Source: Saccharomycopsis fibuligera x Saccharomycopsis cf. fibuligera (Eukaryota; Ascomycota; Saccharomycetes; Ascoideales; Saccharomycopsidaceae). From it: a stretch of DNA of 64,000 nucleotides. The notes under the pieces were generated by a model. The model searched no databases and had not been told where the DNA came from. It worked only from the letters and a program-made list of their open reading frames with translations. Below, in pieces: positions 19,391 through 30,729 of this stretch. Numbering within the stretch: position 1 is the first letter of the stretch; every line of letters begins with the position of its first letter. The position numbers and the translations under genes were made by a program. The stretch is from positions 620,001 to 684,000 of the forward strand of contig CP012814.1 of NCBI GenBank assembly GCA_001936135.1. The letters run 5' to 3'.

Positions 19391-20487
19391 TTAAGCTCTA
19401 GAGGTCTTCTTTGACTTTTTGTTCTTTTTAGCTTCAGCAGCTTTTTCCTTGTCAGCTTGTTCCTTGATGACTCTCTTGACGATCTTTTGTTCTTCAATCA
19501 AGAAGGCTCTGATAATTCTTTCCTTGACAGCGTTAGCAGATCTGGAACCACCGTAAGCTCTGCTGACGGTTTTGTGAGTTCTAGAGACAGAAGCGTATTG
19601 TCTTGGTCTCAAAGCAGAAACACCTTGTAATGGAACACCGGTGTCACCACATTTTGGGATAGTACCAGCTTTTTTCAAGTGTTGGGCTTTCAAAACACCA
19701 CCTGGGGTCTTAACAACCTTGATTTGGTTGGATTTGGTGTTGTCTATTGTGAGTTAGTAAAATGTACTTTATCTTTGATTGTTGTCACTATGGATGGAGA
19801 CTATAACAATGTGCGGGACAAGAAAGGTTGCCAGAGTTTGATTAAAGTTGTTTATTGCTTTAAAACGTGGTTTCCTCTTAGCATGCGTTGACTTGATTTC
19901 GAGAAATGAGATCCAACAAACGCAATTACTGCATTGGTTTGTGAGCTTCAAAATATTACCAATCACTCACATCTTAAATTTCTTGGTTTTAAAGCATGCA
20001 AGTGCGATTATTCCAAAATTTTCAAAGTTTGAATCATTGACTGGTATAGATAAAATGGCTCACACATATTCTTTGGAGCAACAAGTTGGACGGCTGATAG
20101 ATTTTTGGGTTCCTTCAAATGCTTGTGTCGTCAAACTTCAAATTCTCATTCACAGTGATTTCAATTCACATAGTTTACATCTTGCTGATGATACAGTAAG
20201 CAGTATTTTGACAATGATTCATTATGATTTGACCATATTTTCCAGGGTTATAATAAAACGCATTCTTCGTCATTCGCTTGTCTTCTCTGATTTCAAGTAT
20301 TCTCGATATCCATAATTGTTGATGATATTATTCGTTTGTCTTCAATTTTTTCTCTGCAATATTCACTGAGTCAAAATGACAATCTCTGACAACCAGCTTC
20401 TTTCCAGATAACATTATTGATCTCTAGTATTCTCTGATAATGATACATACATGGATTTCTCTTTCTGAAGGTAACTCTTTGAGCCAT
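19391..20487 (-). CDS. RPL34: 60S ribosomal protein L34 (eL34), one intron
   Basis: Exon 1 is 20487-20451 (37 nt, MAQRVTFRKRNP plus one base) and exon 2 is 19743-19391, giving 129 aa. The 707-bp intron has donor GTATGT, branch TACTAAC (19759-19753) and acceptor CAATAG. The join gives RKRNPYNTKSNQIKVVKTPGG, matching eL34. CGDTGVPLQGVSALRPRQY and THKTVSRAYGG follow, and the tail is Lys-rich. S. cerevisiae Rpl34 is 121 aa and keeps a zinc-type Cys pair at CGDCG and CANC. Here those sites read CGDTG and SANA, so that cluster is lost. The intron is the longest in the window. Confidence 0.97.
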
Positions 20488-21574
20488 TTTGACACTATTT
20501 TATTGATGCTTAATATTAGATATTCTAGGACAAGAATTCCAAACAAAAGTTTAACAGTAAGTTTTTATTTTTTTTGTCATTAACAAAAATTTTTACCCAA
20601 GCATGGAAAGTGGAAAAAAAAAGAGAGCGAGACTGAACGGGAGACTGCGAGAGAGGGCCACCGGTGGCTGCTGTGCACGTGAGTCACCTGGCTGGAAAAA
20701 TTTCCGGCAACAGAAGAAAACCGAAAAACGCGGCGGTGTAAGAACGTATATGGCGGATATCCGGAGCGCGGAATGGCAACTTATGACATCCAAACACCTC
20801 TACTTTCAAAAAAGTCATGTGATTGCCACTGTCTGCTTGCCCTTTCCAGCCCAGTCTGTGACTGTTTTTTCTGTGTTGGGACCGGTCCTCAATTTGTCAC
20901 TGATTATGTAATCTCAATGTTTCGCAGTACACCTCAATATTGTACTGATACTGATGATTGTGACAAATATGGCTGCACACAATGTTTGGCCAGTTAGTTT
21001 TGAATTAACCATCAAAGTACTTCTCCCAACGTTACCAAAGGGACCATTTTGGGGGGGAGAGCTATGTCGGAAATCTGCCGTCAATAACACTACTGTCAAA
21101 CCTATCGTAGATCTATAATTTGGTCTGTGTATGGCGCTTTTCAACTACTTTGAAAACAAGATACAAGTGAGAGTTTATCATTGTGTGGATGTATATTGAT
21201 ATCCAGTAGTTTTAATTGTTTCTTTGGTTGACTGGTATGCCAAGTGCATTATAGACCCTGCTTTCAGTGGTTATGTATTATGCTAAGTGACAGCTATACT
21301 ACATTCACTACAAGCGTAAGGTAAGCTTTGTCCATCTCTGCGTGCCAAAACTTTGGGTCCATCGCTTCTACTGCATTAATACACCACTTTCATACTTATC
21401 GCACTACGCATTGTTGACACTAAATGGATCTTGTATATATATGTGTGTGAATCTCCACATCTAATTATTAGATATGTCAGTGTCTTTGCCATTGATGAAA
21501 TCACAAGGAATATAAATCATTATGCCAGGCACACGTATATTCTATCTCTATTAATAACACCCCACACACTGTAT
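20488..21574. other. Intergenic, RPL34 promoter and PET8 3' end
   Basis: This 1.09-kb stretch lies between two minus-strand genes. The RPL34-proximal part holds a CACGTG (listed separately) and a purine-rich block. The rest is A/T-rich with no tRNA or snoRNA signature and no convincing ORF. Confidence 0.5.
20676..20681. promoter_or_regulatory. CACGTG (Cbf1-type E-box) upstream of RPL34
   Basis: CACGTG in the context GTGCACGTGAGTCAC lies about 190 bp upstream of the RPL34 start, nearly the same distance as at RPL18. Function as a Cbf1 site is inferred from work on Candida ribosomal protein promoters. Confidence 0.5.
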
Positions 21575-22751
21575 CTATGCATCCAACTTCTTTGCCCCGT
21601 CATCACCAGTTATCAAGCTACTAACGGTTTCGTAAACCCCCAAAAAGATTGCCCCACCAGCACTAATCCACATTGTTCTTGGTCCAATTCCAGCCGTAAA
21701 TCCTTTCCAGCCTTCTTCTTTAACAATACCTTTGACAATGCTAACAATCCCCACTTTACTTTCATTCAACATGATTCTAGTCTTTATGACATCAAGGGGA
21801 GTAGTTGAAGCAGCAGCTACCCCACCAGCCATTGATCCGCAAACTGCCCCTTGCCATGGGGCAACTTTGTCCTTGTTTTGCCATTGTGCCCAATTCAGTT
21901 TAAGTGCTTCGTATAATGGGAACTGGATCACCGTGAATGGAATTTCTCTAAAAATTGTTGCTCCCCAGCCTCTATAAAGTCCTCTTATCACCCCTTCGCC
22001 ATGCTTATTGGCAAGGATGTACTTGAGCGATTGCAAACTTGAGGAGAACTGTTTTGATGCTTGAGCACGCTGCTTGATAACTTCGGCGGGCACTCGCACC
22101 ATGCATGCGGAAACCTCCCCTGCTGAAGCACTAACCATATGAGTGAATAAATTGGCAGTTTTTTCATTATTATTGTTGTACTTAAGAATTATTGGTTTGA
22201 GTTCTCGTTTGAGGGTGTCATAGGTAATGAAGAATAACGCAGCTGATGGAGCTGATGCTACTACCGCACTTCCAAGACCTCTATAAATTCCTTTCCAGCC
22301 ACCATTTTGGAAAAAACCGCCTTTTGCTTGAAGTCTGGTTTTGATGGTATCGATGGGGAAAAACGCTAAATCAGTAGCGGTTCCTGCGCAACCGCCGCTC
22401 TGTGATTTGTTAGTTAGTAAGGATGCGGTAACATTAAAGAGAGTGCTATAAAGTGACGATATGATAGGATGGGTCTAATCCAAATTATTGGTTTGATAAA
22501 GCCGTGGATTTAGCAAGTCAAGCTGCTGCTGCAACAGCAAATCGCAATATGCGACCAATGGATAATATACTTATTGATCAGCAATTCAACCAACCATATC
22601 CCCTTATCACTTTCTATTTGCCACATTTCATTCAATCATCACAAAAAAAAATCAATCATTGAAAAATCATCATAAACTTTATCAATTCATAGACTTAAAG
22701 GAGAAAAAAAGGTTTTCAACGTACAATCAACGACACGAAAAACGGATCCAT
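21575..22751 (-). CDS. PET8: Mitochondrial S-adenosylmethionine carrier Pet8, one intron
   Basis: Exon 1 is 22751-22725 (27 nt, MDPFFVSLI) and exon 2 is 22399-21575, giving 283 aa (S. cerevisiae 284). The 325-bp intron has donor GTACGT, branch TACTAAC and acceptor CACAG. The three mitochondrial-carrier repeats are visible through their signatures: PIDTIKTRLQ, PAEVIKQRAQ and PLDVIKTRI. The contact-site motif GPRTMWISAGGAIFLGVYE is diagnostic of Pet8. The protein moves S-adenosylmethionine into mitochondria, where it feeds methylation, biotin and lipoate synthesis. It sits in the inner membrane with six transmembrane helices. Confidence 0.96.
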
Positions 22752-24317
22752 ATTATTTTTATAATCTTTGTTATTAATTCTGTACTGTTTTTATCTCTCT
22801 GATGCTTGATTGGTACTTATATGAGCTTTCCTTCTCGTATTCTTATTTATCTTCGTCTCACTTCTTTTCACACAATGAGGATCGAAAATTGGAAATTGAC
22901 AATTGACTAGAGAATAGCAATGCACGACCCGGTGTGTTCGCTGTGTAGTAAAAATGTAACTGATAAAGTAGGTAAAATAGATCTATAGATACGGGGTTTG
23001 TTTATCCAATTTCCCGCCTAATCAGCTTGAATTGGCTACCTTCCTTTCTCCAATTAATTTTCAGTTTTCACCGCGTTAACCATGATTACATGTATTTTGT
23101 ATGTATTTTTCTCCCGGTGTCGGAAGCAGGCGCTGCTGCATTTGGTTGAGTAACTTTGCATGACAGAGAATGAAAAATCACATGGGAGAAACAGAAGAGG
23201 AAAAAATGAGAGTCATTTTGGTTGCCAGTGTTGGTAATTTGACATGAGTCAAGATTAGATTAAATTTATCAGAATATATATGTATATGCTCACGTCAACT
23301 GATAGTAACATTAGTACAAATAATGCTAAGAATGTGTATATTTGCTGCGACATCTATATTCGGCGCGCGGAGTGTAGGGTAGGGGAATGACAATCAACAG
23401 TTGGAGAGATCAAGAAGTAACAAAGTAGTTGAGTTTTAAATGTCTATAAGCAGAGCTTTGTTGCGGTTTTCGTTTTCTATAACTATTACGCATATTTTGT
23501 AACTGGAGCTTTGTTTGAAGGGTTCAATGCATTTTACGTTCGACCTTGAAAGTGCGTTTCAGTTTGAAAAAACCAGAAATATATCCATCAACCTTTTTTC
23601 TGGTCCAAAGATGAAGAGAAAATGTCCTTTATGAATGTCGCTATTATATAGCGGTTTTTTCCCAGAATTTTACTTATATATAGGAAGCATCCCAGTCGGC
23701 GTTAGCAGCTGGGTGGGCAGGTATTATAGTTACAGCAGCAAATAGTCTTCTGACACACTGAAATCTCGACTTGTGGAGCTCTACGGAAACATACATACAG
23801 TTAGTACGGATACACGTAAAATTACCACAAAGAATAATGTACAATGTACAATGTGAAACTTAGAGGGAGAAACTCTGGTTTATGAGAAGAATCGCACTAT
23901 GCATTCATAACTGGGATTTTTTTTTTTTTTTTTTTTTTCATGAAGTAAAAGAAGAGAAAAGAATTTGGTGTTGTAAAGTTATTGGTCTGACATTTTGCTT
24001 ATTTTGATTGATTTCAAATTTTATAATTTTATAATTAGGTTATTTTATTTTTGCTATTTTTGATATTTTTTTTTTTTTTTGTAAAAATGCTCTGGTACGT
24101 AAAATAATATAAAGTTAAAGAATAAAGAAATAAAAAAAAAAAAAAAAAAGAATAATAATAATACTAAAAGAAAATAACGCGTATAAAATTATAACAAAAT
24201 ACTTGATAAAACCAACAGGAAATGCTCACCTCGAATAAACTATCTGCCTATATACCTACTCACCCACCTACCTCGACAAACTCTACTAACTAATAACAAC
24301 TACTTAACAATCAAAGA
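22752..24317. other. Gene-poor 1.57-kb intergenic region
   Basis: This stretch lies upstream of PET8 and downstream of the complex I gene, both on the minus strand. It contains no ORF of note. There are T and A tracts at 23917-23938, 24066-24080 and 24131-24150, an ACGCGT at 24177-24182, and one GC-richer patch around 23685-23775 behind a TATATATA that can form a CCCAG/CTGGG hairpin. The length suggests an unannotated RNA gene or a large regulatory region, but I cannot identify one. Confidence 0.4.
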
Positions 24318-25721
24318 TTAACGATCAACTTCACCAAACACAAGATCCATAGTACCGATAATAGCCACTGCATCAGCCAAGAAATTACCTCTAGCAATAT
24401 GGTCAAAAGCGGCTAAATGAGCAAAACCAGGACCTCTAATATGACATCTGTATGGTCTTTCACTACCATCACTGACCAAATAAACTGCTAATTCACCCTT
24501 TGGAGCCTCAATAGCAGAATAAGTGTCACCTTGAGGCACCACATAACCTTTAGTGAAAAGCAAAAAGTGGTGGATTAAAGCTTCCATGTCTTCTTTCATT
24601 GCGTCTCTTGGAGGTGGGTTAACTTTCCAATCTTCAACTTTAACTGGACCAGCTGGCATATCATTGATACATTGTTCAATAATTCTTAAAGATTGTCTAA
24701 ATTCGGCCATTCTGCACAAGTAACGATCGTAACAGTCACCGTTAAGACCCACTGGAACATCGAAATCCACCAAGTCGTAAGCATCATATGGTTGAGATTT
24801 ACGAATGTCATATGGAATACCAGAACCTCTGAGCATGACACCGGTACATGAATAGTTCAAAGCATCTTCAGCAGTCAATACACCAACGCCAACAGTTCTT
24901 TGTTTCCATATTCTGTTGTCAGTAAGTAATTCTTCCACTTCATCAATTCTGTCACCAAATTGAGTAGCCCATATGTAAATGTCATCCAAAAGACCTTCTG
25001 GCAAGTCTTGAGCAACACCACCTGGTCTAACGTACGCAGCGTGCATTCTTGCACCACTGACTCTTTCATAAAATTCCATCAATTTTTCTCTTTCTTCGAA
25101 CCCCCACAAGAACGGAGTCAAAGCACCAACATCCATCGCATGGGATAAGACAGACATACAATGATTTTGAATTCTAGTGATTTCTCCAAACAAAGTTCTG
25201 ATATATTTAGCTCTAAGTGGCACATCGATGTTAAGTAATTTTTCAGTAGCCACGGCAAAACTTAATTCGTTGGTCATCATTGAACAATAATCTAATCTAT
25301 CAAAGTAAGGCAAGGCTTGCATATAAGTTTTAGATTCGATTAATTTTTCTGTACCTCTATGAAGCAAACCAACATGGGGATCGGATCTGACAATTTCTTC
25401 CCCTTGTAACTCCAAAATCAATCTAAGCACACCGTGGGCAGCCGGATGCTGAGGGCCAAAATTGACGGTGAAATGTCTAATTTTGGTGTTTTGAGAAGTG
25501 CTAACTTTCGGAGCATCGCTGTTAACGGTGTTGAAATCTGGTGAAGTAGATTCTCTAAGACTTGTTCTTTGATAAGTGCCAAGGGCATTATTGACTTCAT
25601 CAGGACCTTGTAAGCCAGCAGCATAATTGAATTGAGAAGTACGAGAAAAAGCTCTAGCGGTGGCAGTGGTGGTGCTTGGGAAAGAGCGCTTGAAAGCGGC
25701 ACGACGAGCAAGCGAGAGCAT
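24318..25721 (-). CDS. NADH:ubiquinone oxidoreductase 49-kDa subunit (NDUFS2/NuoD family)
   Basis: The product is 467 aa without introns. The N-terminal about 30 residues ([14 protein letters not shown]...) are basic, hydroxylated and free of acids, as in a mitochondrial presequence. The mature part has [21 protein letters not shown], the conserved motif of the quinone site, then [14 protein letters not shown] and the C-terminal [12 protein letters not shown]. In complex I this subunit helps form the ubiquinone-binding pocket in the matrix arm. Its presence rules out Saccharomyces, which lost complex I. It is divergent from MIX17. Confidence 0.97.
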   Translation of the reverse strand: MLSLARRAAFKRSFPSTTTATARAFSRTSQFNYAAGLQGPDEVNNALGTYQRTSLRESTSPDFNTVNSDAPKVSTSQNTKIRHFTVNFGPQHPAAHGVLRLILELQGEEIVRSDPHVGLLHRGTEKLIESKTYMQALPYFDRLDYCSMMTNELSFAVATEKLLNIDVPLRAKYIRTLFGEITRIQNHCMSVLSHAMDVGALTPFLWGFEEREKLMEFYERVSGARMHAAYVRPGGVAQDLPEGLLDDIYIWATQFGDRIDEVEELLTDNRIWKQRTVGVGVLTAEDALNYSCTGVMLRGSGIPYDIRKSQPYDAYDLVDFDVPVGLNGDCYDRYLCRMAEFRQSLRIIEQCINDMPAGPVKVEDWKVNPPPRDAMKEDMEALIHHFLLFTKGYVVPQGDTYSAIEAPKGELAVYLVSDGSERPYRCHIRGPGFAHLAAFDHIARGNFLADAVAIIGTMDLVFGEVDR

Positions 25722-26523
25722 GTTTTGACTGTGTATTGATGTTATGTGATGTGATATAATATTAATGAGATGATGCTATGAGATGATAATATGGTACTAT
25801 ACTGATAAGAGTTATACCAAAATAAAATACAACAGCAGAACAGCAGGAACAACGGAGTGAGAAGGATCGCTTGCTGATGCGTGGAGAGAGTGTGTATCCT
25901 GGGGGGAGATGGTGGATATTGACAGTGGCAGCGGTTCTTAATATTGATACCAATATTTTTTTTTTCTGGTGATTGTCTCAGGCGCTGAATTATAAAAAAG
26001 CGGCTGTTCATTGGCTGTTGGCCGGTTATGTGCCGCTTATGTAATGGGATGGCTGCGGGGCTTGTAACTGTGCTATAAAGACTACGGGGCACTTCCAGCC
26101 CTGGGACACACCAATTGCTATATGGACTACGCATTATAATCAGATTAACTGTGATAACTGTACAGAGAGAACTATAGTGGAGATTAGATTAAAACGCGAG
26201 ACACTAGCACTGCCATTGCTGCTTTCAGGCTGCCCCCATTTCCGCAAGTGATATAGCATTAGTGAGTGTTAGTATGTGTCATTGAGCAACACAGTAGTAA
26301 AAGAGTAATCTGGAACCCTCTGGAACACTTCGACCCCCGGTATTATATCCGGGTAATGGTATTACACCCCCACTTCGGCCCCGTTTCTTTTGCCACACAA
26401 AAATATTTAAAATAAAAATAAAAAATATTTATTCAAATCACTTTACCGGAACCAAATCTTCAACTGATAATCTATTATCATCAACAGCCAACCAATCAAC
26501 CAATACTATTACACATCCTAACA
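25722..26523. other. Divergent promoter of two mitochondrial genes
   Basis: This 802-bp region lies between the complex I 49-kDa gene and MIX17. It holds CCAAT boxes at 26010-26014 (minus strand, about 290 bp from the complex I start), 26111-26115, 26492-26496 and 26500-26504, and an inverted repeat CCCGG/CCGGG at about 26336-26352. An open frame on the minus strand here lacks any protein-like features. Confidence 0.5.
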
Positions 26524-27000
26524 ATGCCTAGACAATCCGGAAGACGTCCTGCTGTGTCCAGACCAGCCCCAAGAACCTCCCAGGCTCCATCCAGACCAGC
26601 CTCCACTGCTGCCTACCCAGCTCAACAACAGCACCATGCTCCTCCTCCAGCCGCCACCGCTTCCCAGCCAGCTGCTGCTCAATCTAGCCAACCAGGTCTT
26701 TTCGCCAACATGGCCAGTACCGCTGCTGGTGTTGCTGTTGGTTCCACTATCGGTCACACTTTAGGTGCCGGTATTACCTCCATGTTTGGTGGTTCTTCTT
26801 CTACCCCAGCTCCTGCTGAAGCTGCCGCTGCTCCAGTGCAACAATCTTCTGCTATGCAAGATCAACAAGGTGCTAGAACTTGTGAAGCTGATGCTAGAAG
26901 TTTCACCAGATGTTTGGATGAAAACAATGGTAACATGCAAATATGCGACTGGTACTTGCAACAATTGAAGTCTTGTCAAGAAGCTGCTCGTCAATACTAA
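26524..27000 (+). CDS. MIX17: Twin CX9C protein Mix17 (CHCHD2/CHCHD10 family)
   Basis: The product is 158 aa. The N-terminus is rich in Arg, Pro, Ser and Ala (RQSGRRPAVSRPAPRTSQ) as in CHCHD2/10. A central glycine-rich hydrophobic segment (ASTAAGVAVGSTIGHTLGAGITSMFGG, about 61-87) follows. The C-terminal CHCH domain has two CX9C motifs: CEADARSFTRC and CDWYLQQLKSC. The family is imported by Mia40 into the intermembrane space and is linked to respiration and cristae organisation. Codon use is highly biased, suggesting strong expression. Confidence 0.94.
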   Translation: MPRQSGRRPAVSRPAPRTSQAPSRPASTAAYPAQQQHHAPPPAATASQPAAAQSSQPGLFANMASTAAGVAVGSTIGHTLGAGITSMFGGSSSTPAPAEAAAAPVQQSSAMQDQQGARTCEADARSFTRCLDENNGNMQICDWYLQQLKSCQEAARQY

Positions 27001-28647
27001 GCGTTTAAGCAGTTTCTTTGATCTGATTTTAAAATATAGCTTCAGTTGTTTTTTAAAAAAAAAAAAAAGAAATTAACAGAAGCTACATAGCATTTAGTAG
27101 CATACTAATAAAATAAAAAAAGAATAAAAAGTTGTTTTCAAAAAAAAAGTTGTCAAATGAAATTACAAGTATTAACATTCTTTTGTTAGAATAATTGACC
27201 ATATTCCACTCACCCTTCTTGTCTTTATTAATATTGACTAGTCCTCATAAGTATTATGTAAATAGCCTTTGTTTTTATTAACGAAAATAAATTCAAATGA
27301 GAACCAGAATGAATATTTGTTTGCTGTGTAGCCATCAATTGTATCTGATGAATGAGTCAAGTAAATTTCTTCCCGAGATAATCTCGGAAAGACGCTCGGA
27401 AAAAGCATTAGAGCTTTTACTGTACCATTTAAAAATATTATCTCCTTGAAAACCAGTCATACTAATCAACTGTAAGGGTAAAGCAAACAATGAGGTATGA
27501 ATTATTGTAACATTGTAACATTCAGAGTCCCTAAAGACATTCATATATGAGCATTGAGCTTATAATGATGGTATGGCGAAGAGGTGATATGCAGCCAGTA
27601 CTCGACAAAAGAGAGGGCGTTGCACCCTCATAATGCTACTGCATACTTAAACGTTTTGCGGTTGTGAACGATGACGCAAACGCAAGCAGCTAGCGAATAT
27701 ATCACAACATGACCCTAGATGCTCTCTTAATATAAGCTTCTAACGTCAATTCGATAATTAATTGGATGAAAAGACTAATAACTTGGCTCATAATTACTGT
27801 ATAATATCACGACTTTTGGATTTTTAGAATATATAGTTTTTTGAATAAAAAAGCGCTCGGCTTTGAAATTCAAAATCGTCAAAGTGGCGAATGACAGTCA
27901 GATATTCCATAACCACATTGAATCATCAAACGTATGAAAAGCCCATGATGCGTGTCTAGTTACAATAAACTATATTGCTTCTTCTATTCTACTATGTGGT
28001 TGCCCTCCTAAGCAAATCAATCAAAGCCTGGGGCCAAAAGCTTTGAACTTACTTTTTTCTTTTTATTCATTACGTACCACTAATCCTTCCCAAGTTTGTA
28101 AAGATTCATACCAGTGACTGCACAATCATAGTTATTAAGACTAATTTTGTAAATTATAAAATATGATGATGCTGGCTAGTGCTACATGAATGTGTTTGCG
28201 TATTATGGACTATATGTTGTTTAATATAAACTCGTTTGATGAGCGAGTTAACAATGGCAAGCTGTACGTACGCAACGCAAATAGCTTGCCTGATTCCCAA
28301 ATTCTACAATATGGGTGCTCTTTCAAATTCTTTTTGGATTGAAATCAAAACTTTTCATGTATACAGAAAGCGGTCAGTTCAGTTGGGCGCTACAACATAT
28401 AATACGGGCTCAAGGTACTTACTATAGTCAGCGCATGTGCACATCGCCATGTCGAGGCGACCAACGGACAAAAACGGAAAAATTCAAAAGCTCAAAAAGA
28501 TTATATCAACAACACCAACTAGCTGACTGACTGACTAACTGATCTACACACTATCACAAGCACAATCACAAGCACCACAGCACGCGATTAAAATTTATAG
28601 TACCCAATGAACCAGTGACTACTAACTTATTTGCTTACTTGCCAACC
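27001..28647. other. Gene-poor 1.65-kb intergenic region
   Basis: This stretch separates MIX17 from SWT1, both on the plus strand. It is A/T-rich with A tracts just after MIX17, and no ORF has family features. I saw isolated C-box-like TGATG sequences (near 27567) but no matching D box or terminal stem. Confidence 0.45.
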
Positions 28648-30729
28648 ATGATTGGAGACAGAAAGCTCACATTGGATGAGCTCTACAATCAACTAGAACA
28701 GCAATATGAGCCTGAGAAGACAACAACAGCCACAACAAGAAGACCCACTACTAGAACTCGTATATCGTTATCGTCGGAATCGCCATCACAAAGAAGGATT
28801 TTCATCTCACGACCTTATTCAAATTATGACGAACCAATAGTGCAACGTTCATCACCAAAACAGCAACAGCAGCAAAGTGCAGTCCAACCGCTACGATCAT
28901 CACCATCTCCACAACGTTTTCATAATCACCATCAACAACGACAGACACATAATCCTCACTTTATGAACCAACACACGGTGGATGAAGATGGAGACATTGA
29001 TATGAGTGCTCCTATATATGAAGATATTAGTGCCATCACAAACTATGTTAACCAAGGTAGAGAAAACCCTTCTTTTTATAATGATAATTATCATTATCAA
29101 AACGATGCGCATTTTACAAATACTATGAAACTAGCACCACCGCCCACTGTGAAGGGTAATAGTCTACTTGACTCGATTTACGCTAGTGATAATGAAGATG
29201 ATGAACCCACAGGTAGCCATACTACCACAACCACGAAAATTAGTCGCAAGAAATCACAAGTCAGTACTCAAGAAGTTCCTATTGACGAATCTAAACTTGT
29301 TCCATTACCCAAACTACCGATTGAAATATATTTAGTAGTTGATACCAATTTCTTTTTAGCAAATTTACAATTTCTTGATAATATTGTCAAATTAGCAATT
29401 CGATATCAGTATATTATCATTATTCCAACCACAGTTATTCATGAATTGGATTCTTTAAAAGTTTCTAGCCGACCTGTAACCAACAATCAAGACACCTCTT
29501 TTTCCAAAAGCAGTAGTAATTTAACAGTTGGGAAACTTGCTAGAAGTGCAAATAATTGGATCTATAAACAACTAGCCGAATCTAATCCATTTGTTAAAGG
29601 TCAACTGTCAAACGAAATTATTGAGAAAGATCTTGAGCAAGATGATGCAATTCATGATTGTTGTCTTTTTTTCAAAAATGTTGCTAAAGGATTAGTGGTA
29701 CTTTTATCAAATGACACAAACTTATGTATTAGAGCATTAAAAGACAAGGTGTTAACTGTTACCTTTCAAGAAGGTTTGAGCTCTAAAGTAGCAGCTAAAA
29801 TGATTTATAATGAAGCCAAGGCAAGATTAGAAGCACAAGGATCAGATGTTGAAGAAGTTAGTACTACTAATAATAGTAGCGGACATAATCATTATAAGAG
29901 CAGTCATGGCGAACTTAACGTTAATGAAAATTTCAGTAATCATTACCGTAATACAGCGACGGACGCTAAGATTGATACAATTTCAGCAAATTATCATATG
30001 AGCGATCCTAATCGGATACAAACTAGAACCACATCCACAATTAAACTTAAGCCTGATTTAGACGCAATTCCAGATCTAAACCCTTACATCAACATGGATC
30101 CCCCAGAATTATACAATAAAATATTCAATGACGTTTCTAACATGACAATCTCTCTTTTTAAACATTTTCTCCGATCTTTGGTGAATTCTGGGAATGATGA
30201 TTCAAATCATGCAACCGCAATCATGCATCAATCAATTAACGGGGGACTCCCCGTATTTTTACTTTTGATTAAGCAATTCTGGACGCAATGGGATCTCCCG
30301 TTAATACTAGGCACAAAACTGAATACAGATGCAATAGCCAGTAGCAGCACCTCTGAACAACGAAACATACTTGAACATTTTAGTGCAAATTGTGTACAAT
30401 TGTATAATAGGCCAAACCAACCACAAGTCAGACTATTTCAACTTATTGAAAAAGGTATCACCACAGCTAATCATTATGATTCCGATGATGACGATAGCAA
30501 TACCATTGCCACGCCATGGAAAATTGCTCAGTCAAGGGAGTATTTAATTAATAGCAAGCCAATGAATTTATACCATTTGAAAAAATTTATCAAGTTTTGG
30601 AGCACAGTTATTGTTAAATTAGTTATTGCTGTTCAGGTGAATGAGAATGATGTTTGTGTGGTTTGCCAATATTTGAATTATTGGGATGATGTGGTGGAAC
30701 TCCAAGTTTCTAAAGACATTAGAATTTAA
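28648..30729 (+). CDS. SWT1: PIN-domain endoribonuclease Swt1
   Basis: I start at ATG 28648 (MIGDRKLTLDELYNQL), giving 693 aa. The first about 210 residues are Q/H/N/S/T-rich and likely disordered. The PIN domain spans about 225-375. It has acidic residues at the canonical sites: Asp232 (LVVDTNFF), Glu266 (HELDSLK), Asp332/333 (EQDDAIHD) and Asp356 (SNDTN). A helical C-terminal half with PELYNKIFNDVSNM and HLKKFIKFW fits Swt1 proteins. In yeast Swt1 cleaves unspliced or defective mRNAs near nuclear pores. The last codons are followed by an in-frame duplicate of the C-terminal 13 codons beyond the stop. Confidence 0.9.
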   Translation: MIGDRKLTLDELYNQLEQQYEPEKTTTATTRRPTTRTRISLSSESPSQRRIFISRPYSNYDEPIVQRSSPKQQQQQSAVQPLRSSPSPQRFHNHHQQRQTHNPHFMNQHTVDEDGDIDMSAPIYEDISAITNYVNQGRENPSFYNDNYHYQNDAHFTNTMKLAPPPTVKGNSLLDSIYASDNEDDEPTGSHTTTTTKISRKKSQVSTQEVPIDESKLVPLPKLPIEIYLVVDTNFFLANLQFLDNIVKLAIRYQYIIIIPTTVIHELDSLKVSSRPVTNNQDTSFSKSSSNLTVGKLARSANNWIYKQLAESNPFVKGQLSNEIIEKDLEQDDAIHDCCLFFKNVAKGLVVLLSNDTNLCIRALKDKVLTVTFQEGLSSKVAAKMIYNEAKARLEAQGSDVEEVSTTNNSSGHNHYKSSHGELNVNENFSNHYRNTATDAKIDTISANYHMSDPNRIQTRTTSTIKLKPDLDAIPDLNPYINMDPPELYNKIFNDVSNMTISLFKHFLRSLVNSGNDDSNHATAIMHQSINGGLPVFLLLIKQFWTQWDLPLILGTKLNTDAIASSSTSEQRNILEHFSANCVQLYNRPNQPQVRLFQLIEKGITTANHYDSDDDDSNTIATPWKIAQSREYLINSKPMNLYHLKKFIKFWSTVIVKLVIAVQVNENDVCVVCQYLNYWDDVVELQVSKDIRI

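Noticed and set aside
27567-27640. Possible C/D snoRNA near a TGATGG
   Set aside because: No CTGA D box at a fitting distance and no terminal stem could be found.
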